52,722 nucleotides of DNA from positions 1 through 52,722 of the forward strand of contig NZ_JMCC02000119.1 of assembly GCF_000737335.2 (NCBI RefSeq), read 5' to 3'. The position numbers and the translations under genes are program-made. Below are positions 25,533 through 33,840 of this stretch, in pieces. The stretch is from Enhygromyxa salina (lineage in GTDB: Bacteria > Myxococcota_A > Polyangia > Nannocystales > Nannocystaceae). Position 1 is the stretch's first letter; each line of letters starts with the position of its first letter. The notes under the pieces were generated by a model. The model did not search any database. It worked only from the letters and a program-made list of their open reading frames with translations, and was not told where the DNA came from.

Positions 25533-25946
25533 TTAAGCGATCTCGAGTCCGCTGAAGAAGTAGCCGATCTCGAACGCCGCCGTGTCGTCCGCGTCGGACC
25601 CGTGGGTCGCGTTGCGCTCGATGTTGGTCCCGAACTGCCCACGCATGGTGTCCTTCGGCGCTTCCTTTGCGTTGGTCGGCCCCATCAGGTCACGCCAGCG
25701 CTTGATCGCCCCGTCGCCCTCGAGCACCAGCGCGACGATCGGCCCCTCGGTCATGAAGGTGACGAGGTCCCCGAAGAAGGGCCGCTCCGAGTGCACGTGG
25801 TAGAAGCCCTTCGCCTGGCGCTCGGACAGGTGCAAAGTCTTCATGGCCACGATTTTGAGGCCCGACTCCTGAATGGCTGCGATGATCTTGCCCTGGTAAC
25901 CTGCGGCGAAGGCGTCGGGCTTGATGGCGGCGAAAGTTCGTTGCAT
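25533..25946 (-). CDS. ndk: Nucleoside diphosphate kinase
   Basis: This 137-residue enzyme transfers the gamma phosphate of ATP to nucleoside diphosphates through a phosphohistidine. Conserved residues are present: IKPDA, GFYHVHSERPFF, GPIVALVLEGDGAI, RDLMGPTN, RGQFG and the active site RNATHGSD (His phosphorylated). I place the start at the ATG at 25946, giving MQRTFAAIKPD; the open frame extends 38 codons upstream without similarity. The stretch after KPDAF reads AAGYQGKII, without the usual Arg, as in some myxobacterial enzymes. The stop codon directly joins the family A element. It is divergent from the LRR lipoprotein gene across 66 bases. Confidence 0.96.
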   Translation of the reverse strand: MQRTFAAIKPDAFAAGYQGKIIAAIQESGLKIVAMKTLHLSERQAKGFYHVHSERPFFGDLVTFMTEGPIVALVLEGDGAIKRWRDLMGPTNAKEAPKDTMRGQFGTNIERNATHGSDADDTAAFEIGYFFSGLEIA

Positions 25947-26012
25947 GGCGGCGGAAGCTAGGAGTTCGTCCTTCGTTTGTCCAGAGTGAGCAAGGTCTGG
26001 CAAGATCCCGGC

Positions 26013-27893
26013 ATGATTAAATGCAACCGCGCAGCCAAAACGGACGCGCAGCGGATTCAAGAGCCGCTCGCGCGCGCTCGCGGTTCAAGCGTGACCTTGC
26101 TCGCGGGCGCGCTCGCGCTGCTCGGCGGCTGCGGGCCCCACGACTTTCCGGGCCGCGAGGGCTTCACCGACAGTGGCACCGAGACCGACAGCGGCACCGA
26201 GACCGCCGCGACCGAGACCGACACCACGGAGACAGAGACGGAGACCGGCGACCCCGAGTGCCCCGAGCTGGTCAACACCGGCAACGTCGCCCTCAACTCG
26301 CCCGAGATCCTCGAGCTGCTCGACGGGGTCACCCGGATCGAGGGCGACGTCGAGATCACCGGCGAGTTCGGCGAGCTCGAGAACGGGCTCGAGAGCCTGC
26401 GCTGCCTCGATGAGATCACCGGCTTCGTCTACGTCCACGACACCGACCTGCGCAACTTCGTGGGCCTCGAGCGCCTGCGCCGGATCGGCGGTTATTTTTA
26501 CGTGGGCCAGTCCTTCAACCTCGAGGATCTCACCGGGCTCAGCGCGCTGCGGCAGATCGGCGCGTACTACCACCTGACCGAGAACCCGGCGCTGCGCAGC
26601 ACGATCGGCACCGATCTGCTCGTCGACGTCGGCACCTTCGTGTTCGTCGACAACAACCCGCTGCTCGAGGATCTCGACGGCCTCGCCGGGCTGCCGGGGA
26701 CCAACGGGCTGCTGCGCATCGACTCCAACGCGTCGCTGCTCAACCTCGACGGGCTCTCCAACATGATCGGCGTGCGCGGCGATCTGGGCATCGTCAACAA
26801 CCCCTCGCTGTCAAACACGGCCGGGCTCCAGGGCATTCAGGCCGTCGCAGGCAACGTGCTGTGGCAGAGCAACCCCGGGGTGTTCAGCCTCAACCTCGAC
26901 AGCTTGAAGACGATCAAGGGCTACTTGGTGGTCACCAACATGCCCAACCTCGCCAACCTCGACGACCTGTTTGGGCTGGCCGGGATCAACAACCAGCTGT
27001 ACCTGTGGGACACGGGGCTCAGCAACATCGACGGGCTGTTGGATCTCGAGTTCCTTGGCGGCACGGTCTGGCTCGAGAACAACAACAACCTGACGAACCT
27101 CGACGGCCTCTTGTCGCTGACCGAGGCGTTTGGGGCCGTGATCATCGACCAGAACCTCGCGTTGGCCGACGCCTCGGGGCTCTCGAACCTGCAGTTCGCC
27201 CACGACGGGCTGTCGATCTGGGGCAACCCCAACCTCGCCGTGCTCGAGCTCGACAGCTTGGTGTCCGTGGCCGACTACCTGCGCGTGGGCTACTCGTCGG
27301 TCGACCAGGTCAGCGCCCCGCAGCTGGCCGAGATCGGCGGCGATCTGCTGGTGTTCAACAACGACCAGCTGCAGCTGTTCGCCGGGTTCGCCCAGCTGCA
27401 GACGATCGGCGGGCGCCTGTACTTCCGCGAGAACCCCGGGCTGACCGCGGTCGGGTTCCCAGCGCTCACGCAGGTGTTCGGCCGCGTGCAGTTCATCGAC
27501 AACGACGCGCTCGCCAACCTCGACGGGCTGTCGGCCGTGCAGCTGGCCCAAGGGGTCAACATCCGCGAGAACTTCTTGCTGACCAACATCGCGGGCCTGT
27601 CGGGGCTCACCCAGGTCCCCGGGATCTTCAAGGTCGTCCAGAACGAGGCGCTGTCCAACATCGGCGGCATCAACTCGCTCACCCAGATCGGCGGCGACCT
27701 CGAGATCCGCGACAACTTCAACCTCGCCGCGATCCCAGGTCTACAAGCGCTCAACGCAGTCGGCGGCGATCTAGACGTCGTCGGCAACATCGATCTGCCC
27801 ACCTGCAGCGCCAACGCCTTCGCCAGCAGCGTGGCCAACGTAGGCGGCATCATCACCGTCACCGGCAACCAGCCCGACGAGTGCAGCCCCTGA
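26013..27893 (+). CDS. Lipoprotein with receptor-L-domain/LRR-like repeats
   Basis: This is 626 residues from the ATG at 26013. The frame extends 12 codons upstream, but this Met gives a good lipoprotein signal (VTLLAGALALLGGC, lipidated Cys). A Thr/Glu/Asp-rich, probably disordered linker of about 35 residues follows, then about 500 residues of repeats of some 20-25 residues with the pattern N-x-x-L-x-x-L-x-G-L, such as NPLLEDLDGLAGL, NNLTNLDGLLSL and NDALANLDGLSAV, alternating with VGGxL-type strands. This matches the receptor L-domain type of leucine-rich solenoid. It is probably a surface binding protein of unknown ligand. A 75-bp repeat begins within its stop codon. Confidence 0.88.
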   Translation: MIKCNRAAKTDAQRIQEPLARARGSSVTLLAGALALLGGCGPHDFPGREGFTDSGTETDSGTETAATETDTTETETETGDPECPELVNTGNVALNSPEILELLDGVTRIEGDVEITGEFGELENGLESLRCLDEITGFVYVHDTDLRNFVGLERLRRIGGYFYVGQSFNLEDLTGLSALRQIGAYYHLTENPALRSTIGTDLLVDVGTFVFVDNNPLLEDLDGLAGLPGTNGLLRIDSNASLLNLDGLSNMIGVRGDLGIVNNPSLSNTAGLQGIQAVAGNVLWQSNPGVFSLNLDSLKTIKGYLVVTNMPNLANLDDLFGLAGINNQLYLWDTGLSNIDGLLDLEFLGGTVWLENNNNLTNLDGLLSLTEAFGAVIIDQNLALADASGLSNLQFAHDGLSIWGNPNLAVLELDSLVSVADYLRVGYSSVDQVSAPQLAEIGGDLLVFNNDQLQLFAGFAQLQTIGGRLYFRENPGLTAVGFPALTQVFGRVQFIDNDALANLDGLSAVQLAQGVNIRENFLLTNIAGLSGLTQVPGIFKVVQNEALSNIGGINSLTQIGGDLEIRDNFNLAAIPGLQALNAVGGDLDVVGNIDLPTCSANAFASSVANVGGIITVTGNQPDECSP

Positions 27894-28136
27894 GCTGTCA
27901 TCAGCTCGGGCAAGGGCTTCTCGCCCGCTTGCGGACGCCTTCGACGACTGGTGCACTGATGGCAGCGAGCTGTTTTCAGCTCGGGCGAGGGCTTCTCGCC
28001 CGCTTGCGGACGCCTTCGACGACTGGTGCACTGATGGCAGCGAGCTGTTTTCAGCTCGGGCGAGGGCTTCTCGCCCGCTTGCGGACGCCTTCGACGACGG
28101 GTGCACTGATGGCAGCGAGCTGTCATCAGCTCGGGC
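27892..28136 (+). repeat. Family B tandem repeat, three 75-bp units and a partial fourth
   Basis: Units begin at 27892, 27967 and 28042, with a partial fourth at 28117-28136; the period is exactly 75 bp and the units are nearly identical. Each has two hairpins: GAGCTG-TTTT-CAGCTC (TCAT in the first and fourth) and GGGCGAG-GGCTT-CTCGCCC. The first unit starts at the second base of the LRR gene's TGA. There are no variable spacers, so this is not a CRISPR array. From 28137 to 28280 I see only a degenerate family A fragment (CATACCCCCGTG near 28190). Confidence 0.92.
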
Positions 28137-28280
28137 GGCCCACGGTGAACCCGCCGCGAGCGAGGCCGCCAGGCGCGACCAGAGATCTGCATACCCCCGT
28201 GCAAACTGCGACCTCTCACACTGCGCAAGCAGCCCACGTCGAGGCGCCCCACGCGTCCGCTCCACGACGGAGAGCCCCCG

Positions 28281-28563
28281 GCGAACAAACGGCCCGAGGA
28301 GCGGCTGCAGTCGGCGAAGTGCCCGTAGACGTCGGCCGAAGCCACCCGAGCCCCCTCCCAGGGGGCCACACATACCCCCGCGAACAAACGGCCCGAGGAG
28401 CGGCTGCAGTCGGCGAAGTGCCCGTAGACGTCGGCCGAAGCCACCCGAGCCCCCTCCCAGGGGGCCACACATACCCCCGCGAACAAACAGCCCCGAGGAG
28501 CGAAGCGACCAGACGCGCCAGCGGCTGCAGTCGGCGAAGTGCCAAGGTGTATGTGGGGGTCTG
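28281..28563 (+). repeat. Family A repeat array with 99-bp period upstream of dnaE
   Basis: The motif GCGAACAAAC recurs at 28281, 28380 and 28479, a period of exactly 99 bp. The first two units are shortened and lack the GAAGCGACCAGACGCG part; the third is full length and ends in GTGTATGTGGGGGTCT at about 28562. Each unit carries the hairpin GCCCCCTCCCAGGGGGCC. The array ends 20 bases before the dnaE ATG, so the dnaE promoter must lie inside it or further upstream. Confidence 0.92.
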
Positions 28564-28582
28564 AGATAGGTAGGCTTCCCCC

Positions 28583-31500
28583 ATGTCCACCGACCTCACG
28601 GGCGACGCGTCGGGCGTCGACGACTTCGCGCATCTGCACCTCCATACGCAGTACTCGCTGCTCGATGGTGCGATCCGCATGAGCGATCTGTGCGCCAAGG
28701 TCCAGTCCCGCGGCATGAAGGCCGTGGCCATGACCGACCACGGCAACATGTTTGGGGCGATCCAGTTCTACCAGACGGCCAAGGCCCACGGCGTCAAGCC
28801 GATCTTCGGCTGCGAGGCGTACATCGCCGACGGCGACGCCAAGGCCAAGTCCGATCGCAAGAACTACCACATCGTGCTGCTGGCCAAGAACGAGGTCGGC
28901 TACAAGAACCTGCAGCGGCTGGTCAGCTACGGGCACCTCGAGGGCTTCTACTACAACCCCCGGATCGACCGGAAAGTGCTGCGAGAGCACAGCGAGGGCC
29001 TGATCGGGCTGTCGGCCTGCCTTGGCGGCCACATCTCGCGCTTGGTCAGCGCCGGCGACATGGACGGCGCCCGCGAGCGGGTCCGCGAGTACGCCGACAT
29101 CTTCGAGCCGGGCCAGTATTTCTTGGAGCTGCAGCCCAACCGGTTGCCCGCGCAAGAGCAGGTCAACGCCGCGCTCGCGCAGCTTGGCCGGGATCTGAAC
29201 GTACCCACGGCCGCGACCAACGACTGCCACTACGTCGATCAGACCGAGGCCCACGCCCACGAGGTGTTGATGTGCATGGGCATGGGCCGGACGATCAACG
29301 ACGAGAAGCGGCTCAAGCACGACTGCGACGAGTTCTTCATCAAGTCCCCGGACCAGATGTGGGGCTACTTCAACCAGTACCCGGAGGCGATGGAGAACAC
29401 CGCTCGGATCGCCCGGATGTGCAACGTGGAGCTCGAGCTCGGGCGGCCGGAGCTCCCAGACTTTCGCCTGCCCGAGGGCATCGCCGACGAGGTCGAGTAC
29501 CTGCGCAAGGTCGCCTACAAGGGCCTCGCGGATCGGCTCGCGGAGATGCGCGCGCTCGGTCGCAAGCCCAACGAAGATGAGTACCGCGCCCGGCTCGAGC
29601 GCGAGCTGGGGATCATCATCGGCATGAAGTTCCCCGGCTACTTCTTGATCGTCTGGGACTTCATCCGTCACGCCAAGCAGATCGGCGTGCCGGTTGGCCC
29701 CGGGCGCGGATCCGGAGCGGGCAGCCTGGTCGCCTACAGCATGCGGATCACGGATCTGGATCCGCTGCAGTACGATCTGCTGTTCGAGCGGTTCTTGAAC
29801 CCCGAGCGCGTGTCGATGCCGGACTTCGACATCGACTTTTGCATGGATCGCCGCGAAGAGGTGATCCGCTACGTGACCGAGCACTACGGCGCCGAGCGGG
29901 TCGGACAGATCGCAACGTTTCACAGCCTCAAGGCCCGCGGGCTGCTGCGCGACGTGTGCCGGGTGATGGAGAAGTCTCCCGGCGAGGCCAACGAGCTGGC
30001 CAAGATGATCCCCGAGGGGCCCAAGGTCTCGCTGTCGCTGTGCATGGCGGATCCCAAGGCGATCAAGGCCAAGATGAAGGCCGATCCAGACAAGGCCGGC
30101 AAGCTCGAGGGCAAGCTGCAGATCGCAGAAGCGGGGACCAAGCTGCGCAACCGCTGTGAGGTCGACGCCGGGGTCCGCAAGATCGTCGAGATCGGCTGCT
30201 CGCTCGAGGGCCTCAACCGCCACGCGGGCATGCACGCGGCCGGGATCGTGATCGGCAACCGGGCGCTGACCGAGCACGTGCCCTGCTTCAAGGCCGACGA
30301 CAAGATCGTCACGCAGTACACGATGACCGACGTCGAGCAGGCCGGGCTGGTCAAGTTCGACTTCTTGGGTCTCAAGACCCTGACCGTCATCAAGCACGCG
30401 GTCGATCAGATCAACGGGCTGCCGCCAGCGTGGCGGCTGGATCCCACCAGCGTGGATCAGGAGCCCGAGCAGGGCCAAGCCGATGGGGGGGGCCTGGCCA
30501 ACTTCGACATCGACAAGATCCCGCTCGACGACGCGACCGTCTACGAGATGATCTCGCGCGGCGAGACCACCGGCGTGTTTCAGCTGGAGTCTTCGGGCTT
30601 CAAGAAGCTGCTGCAGAAGCTGCGGCCCGACAAATTCGAGGACATCATCGCCGCGGTCGCGCTGTACCGGCCCGGTCCGCTCGAGGGCGGCATGGTCGAT
30701 CAGTTCATCGACTGCAAGCACGGCCGCAAGCAGATCGAGTACCCGCACCCGCTGCTGGCTGGGGTCCTGCGCGAGACCTACGGCGTGTTCGTGTACCAGG
30801 AGCAGGTCATGCTCGCGGCCCAGATCCTCGCTGGGTTCTCGCTTGGCGGCGCCGACTTGATGCGCCGGGCGATGGGCAAGAAGAAGGCCTCGGAGATGGA
30901 GCGACAGCGCAAGCTGTTCGTCGACGGATGCGCGTCGCTCAACGGCATCTCGGACAAACTGGCCAACGAGATCTTCGACTTGATCGACAAGTTCGCCGGC
31001 TACGGCTTCAACAAGTCGCACTCGGCCGCGTACGGGCTGATCACCTACCAGACCGCGTATCTCAAGCACCACTATCCCGAGTGCTTCATGTGCGCGCTGA
31101 TGACCTGCGACAAGGACAAGAGCGAGAACGTGGTCAAGTTCATCGCCGAGGCCCGGTCCATGGGGATCACCGCGCTGCCGCCCGACGTCAACGAGTCGGC
31201 CTCGGACTTCAACGTGGTCGTGCGTGACCGGCCGGCTGAGGAGCCGGCGGAGCAGGGGGGCGAGCCGCGGCCCAAGACCAAAAAAGCCGCGCGTCGCCGG
31301 GCCCGCGAGCGAGCCCGGCCCGAGGGTCAGATGTTGGCGATCCGGTTCGGCATGGGCGCGGTCCGCAACGTCGGGGGCAACGCCGTCGAGTCGATCCTGA
31401 GCGCGCGCGCCAGCGAGGGCCGGTTCGAGAGCGTGTTCGAGCTGTGTCGCCGGGTCGATCTCAAGCGGGTCAACAAGCGCACGATCGAAGGCTTGATCCA

Positions 31501-32377
31501 CGCTGGCGCGCTCGACTCGATCGCGGACGGGCAGGGCCGGGCCGCCTTGGTCGGCGCGATCGATTCGGCCGTCGAGCAGGGCCAGAGCAGCCAGCGAGAT
31601 CGCGACAGCGGTCAGACCGGGCTGTTCGACATGTTTGCGAGCGAGCAGGTGTTCAACGAGACCTACCCCAAGGTCGCCGAGTGGACGCCGCGCCAGCGCT
31701 TGATCAACGAGCGCGAGGCGCTGGGCTTCTACCTGACCGGGCACCCCCTCGATCGCTACCAGCAAGACGTCGACAAGCACGCGAGCGTGCGCATTGGCCA
31801 GCTGCGTCCCGAGCTGCAAGGCAGCGAGCTGGTCCTGGGTGGCGTGGTCTCGGAGCTGCGCGAGATCACGACCAAGGCCGGCAAGACCATGGGCTTTTTT
31901 CAGCTCGAAGATCAGTTTGGTCGGGTCGAGGTGATCGTGTTTCCGCGGACTTGGGCCGAGCGCACCGATCCCGAGGACGAGGACTCGCCCAGCTGGGGCG
32001 ACTGGCTGCACGGGCACGGTGAGGATCCGGTGTTCGTGACGGGCAAGCTCGAGGCCGACCAGAGCGAGACCGGCGAGGTCTCGCGCTACAAGTTGTTGCT
32101 CGCCAAGGTCGAGCCCATCGCCACTGTTCGCGAAGCCCGAACTCGCGGTGTGCGCGTGCGCCTGCGCGCGGAGCAGCTCGACGACGCGCGGATCCTCGCG
32201 CTCAAGCATGTCGTCGCGGATCACCGCGGCGGTTGCTCGATGGAGCTCGAGGTCACCGTCCCGGGGCGCTACGCGACCAAGGTTGCGTTTGGAGATCAGT
32301 TCAGGGTGTCCGCGGACGACTCGCTGTTCTTGGCGCTCGAGCGCCTGTTTGGCGAGCCGGTCGCAGAGCTGGTCTGA
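28583..32377 (+). CDS. dnaE: DNA polymerase III alpha subunit
   Basis: This 1,264-residue replicative polymerase is DnaE type. The N-terminal PHP domain has HLHTQYSLLDG and TDHGNMFG. The palm carries PDFDIDFCMDRREEVI (about 413-428), with the catalytic aspartates. Further conserved stretches are GPGRGSGAGSLVAY, NRHAGMHAAGIVIG, ALYRPGPLEGGMVDQFI and GYGFNKSHSAAYG. A helix-hairpin-helix and a C-terminal OB domain follow. It is about 80-100 residues longer than E. coli DnaE, partly through inserts near 620-640 (Gln/Glu/Gly-rich) and near 880-912 (Glu/Pro then KKAARRRARERARPEG), which look lineage-specific. The ATG is preceded by TAGGTAGG. The gene follows a repeat array. Confidence 0.97.
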   Translation: MSTDLTGDASGVDDFAHLHLHTQYSLLDGAIRMSDLCAKVQSRGMKAVAMTDHGNMFGAIQFYQTAKAHGVKPIFGCEAYIADGDAKAKSDRKNYHIVLLAKNEVGYKNLQRLVSYGHLEGFYYNPRIDRKVLREHSEGLIGLSACLGGHISRLVSAGDMDGARERVREYADIFEPGQYFLELQPNRLPAQEQVNAALAQLGRDLNVPTAATNDCHYVDQTEAHAHEVLMCMGMGRTINDEKRLKHDCDEFFIKSPDQMWGYFNQYPEAMENTARIARMCNVELELGRPELPDFRLPEGIADEVEYLRKVAYKGLADRLAEMRALGRKPNEDEYRARLERELGIIIGMKFPGYFLIVWDFIRHAKQIGVPVGPGRGSGAGSLVAYSMRITDLDPLQYDLLFERFLNPERVSMPDFDIDFCMDRREEVIRYVTEHYGAERVGQIATFHSLKARGLLRDVCRVMEKSPGEANELAKMIPEGPKVSLSLCMADPKAIKAKMKADPDKAGKLEGKLQIAEAGTKLRNRCEVDAGVRKIVEIGCSLEGLNRHAGMHAAGIVIGNRALTEHVPCFKADDKIVTQYTMTDVEQAGLVKFDFLGLKTLTVIKHAVDQINGLPPAWRLDPTSVDQEPEQGQADGGGLANFDIDKIPLDDATVYEMISRGETTGVFQLESSGFKKLLQKLRPDKFEDIIAAVALYRPGPLEGGMVDQFIDCKHGRKQIEYPHPLLAGVLRETYGVFVYQEQVMLAAQILAGFSLGGADLMRRAMGKKKASEMERQRKLFVDGCASLNGISDKLANEIFDLIDKFAGYGFNKSHSAAYGLITYQTAYLKHHYPECFMCALMTCDKDKSENVVKFIAEARSMGITALPPDVNESASDFNVVVRDRPAEEPAEQGGEPRPKTKKAARRRARERARPEGQMLAIRFGMGAVRNVGGNAVESILSARASEGRFESVFELCRRVDLKRVNKRTIEGLIHAGALDSIADGQGRAALVGAIDSAVEQGQSSQRDRDSGQTGLFDMFASEQVFNETYPKVAEWTPRQRLINEREALGFYLTGHPLDRYQQDVDKHASVRIGQLRPELQGSELVLGGVVSELREITTKAGKTMGFFQLEDQFGRVEVIVFPRTWAERTDPEDEDSPSWGDWLHGHGEDPVFVTGKLEADQSETGEVSRYKLLLAKVEPIATVREARTRGVRVRLRAEQLDDARILALKHVVADHRGGCSMELEVTVPGRYATKVAFGDQFRVSADDSLFLALERLFGEPVAELV

Positions 32378-32482
32378 GATCGCTCGCGGGCGGCTTCTGA
32401 TCAAAACCGCGTGTGGGGGGCCGTCGAGCAATGATAGCCTCGGAGGGCGGCCGCCGGGTCGCTCGACTCTAGGTGAGGCCGC

Positions 32483-33766
32483 ATGCAGATCCACGGATAC
32501 GGAGAGACCGACGTTGGCCGCAGCCGCGCGCACAATGAGGACTATGTCCTCGTCGAGCCCGCGCTCGGCCTGTTCGTCGTCTGTGATGGAATGGGTGGTC
32601 ACGCCGCTGGCGAGGTCGCGTCCGAGACGGCGGCCAAGGCGGTCCACCGTCACGTCGCCAGCCAGAACCACATCCTCAGCGGCTTCGACGGCAGCCAGCA
32701 GGCCTGTGAGGCGGTCGAGGGGTTGCTGCGCACGGCGATCCAAGGCGCGTCGGCCGAGGTGTTCGATCTAGCCCGCGCCGGGCAGGGCCGACACGGGATG
32801 GGCACGACCTGCATCGCGTTGATCGTCGTTGGCGGCAAGGGCTTCATGGGCCACGTCGGGGACAGCCGGATGTACATGGTCCGCGACGGGCGGGTCTGGC
32901 AGCTGAGCCAGGATCACACCTTCTTCAACGACGCCGTCCGCAACGGGATGATGAGCTTCGAAGAGGCGCGCTCGAGTCCGTGGGCCAACATGGTCACGCG
33001 CGGCGTCGGCATCCAGCGCTCGGTCGCCGTCGACACCCTGGTGTTCGACGTCGTCGCCAACGACACGCTGTTGCTGTGCTCCGACGGGCTCACGGCCTAC
33101 ATGCAGGAGCACCACGAGATCGCCTCGGTGCTGTCGGATCCGGCGCTCCCCGGTCTACCGAAGAAGCTGGTCCGGCTCGCCAACGAGCGCGGGGGAGGGG
33201 ACAACATCTCGGCGATCGTGGTCCGCGGCGTGACCGAGATGCCTGCCCGCAGCGATGACGACGCGCGGCGGGTCCAGGTCACCCAGAACCTGCAGACCCT
33301 GCGGCACATCGCGCTGTTCATGGATCTGGGTGACCCCGAGATCGTCCGGCTGTTCAACAAATTTCAGGCCTTCGAGCACCCGCCCGGCGCGGTGATCATC
33401 AAGGAGGGCGACGACACCGACTCGATGTTCGTGATCGTCGAGGGCGACGTGCAGATCGTCCGGGCCGGCAAGGTCGTGGCAAGCCTGACCCGTGGCGCGC
33501 ACTTCGGCGAGATGGGCCTGCTCAACCAGCGCCCGCGCTCGGCCACGGTGACCGTGACCTCGCCAACCCAGATCCTCGTGCTCGAGCGGCGCGCCTTCAA
33601 CGAGGTCCTGCGCGAAGACACGGGCCTCGCCGCCAAGCTGCTCTACAAGCTCGCGCAGATCTTGAGCTTGCGACTCGACGAGAGCTTTCAGGGCGACGCG
33701 ACCGAGCACGCCGAGCGCAAGACCCTCGAGCTCGGGGTCCTGTCGCCGTTTCGCCCACGCTGGTAG
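32483..33766 (+). CDS. PP2C-type protein phosphatase fused to a cyclic-nucleotide-binding domain
   Basis: This is 427 residues. Residues 1-250 form a PPM/PP2C Ser/Thr phosphatase with all metal-binding motifs: NEDYVLV, VCDGMGGHAAGE, GHVGDSRMY, SQDHT, CSDGLT and GGGDNISAIVV. Residues about 275-395 form a Crp-type cyclic-nucleotide fold with PPGAVIIKEGD and the phosphate-binding cassette FGEMGLLNQRPRSATV, where the Glu and Arg that hold the nucleotide are kept. This suggests a phosphatase switched by cAMP or cGMP, acting on Hanks-type kinase targets in the cytoplasm. No kinase gene is adjacent. GGTGAGG lies upstream of the ATG. It is 105 bases after dnaE. Confidence 0.93.
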   Translation: MQIHGYGETDVGRSRAHNEDYVLVEPALGLFVVCDGMGGHAAGEVASETAAKAVHRHVASQNHILSGFDGSQQACEAVEGLLRTAIQGASAEVFDLARAGQGRHGMGTTCIALIVVGGKGFMGHVGDSRMYMVRDGRVWQLSQDHTFFNDAVRNGMMSFEEARSSPWANMVTRGVGIQRSVAVDTLVFDVVANDTLLLCSDGLTAYMQEHHEIASVLSDPALPGLPKKLVRLANERGGGDNISAIVVRGVTEMPARSDDDARRVQVTQNLQTLRHIALFMDLGDPEIVRLFNKFQAFEHPPGAVIIKEGDDTDSMFVIVEGDVQIVRAGKVVASLTRGAHFGEMGLLNQRPRSATVTVTSPTQILVLERRAFNEVLREDTGLAAKLLYKLAQILSLRLDESFQGDATEHAERKTLELGVLSPFRPRW

Positions 33767-33840
33767 CGGGAGGCGCAGGCACCCCCCGCAGCGATCGTTG
33801 TCGCCGCGGCCTCGTCCACCGCGAGTGGGGGCCCGCTCGA

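Noticed and set aside
27892..28563. CRISPR array
   Set aside because: The repeats join head to tail or alternate with conserved sequence. There are no unique spacers and no cas genes.
25220..28582. An insertion sequence or integrated element
   Set aside because: There is no transposase or integrase frame; ndk and the LRR gene look native in composition. Only short repeats are present.
27290..32743. A very long open frame (about 1,800 codons) on the minus strand
   Set aside because: It lies antisense to dnaE and crosses repeats. The translation shows no domain and is rich in His, Asp, Val and Arg, as expected from GC-rich codon shadows.
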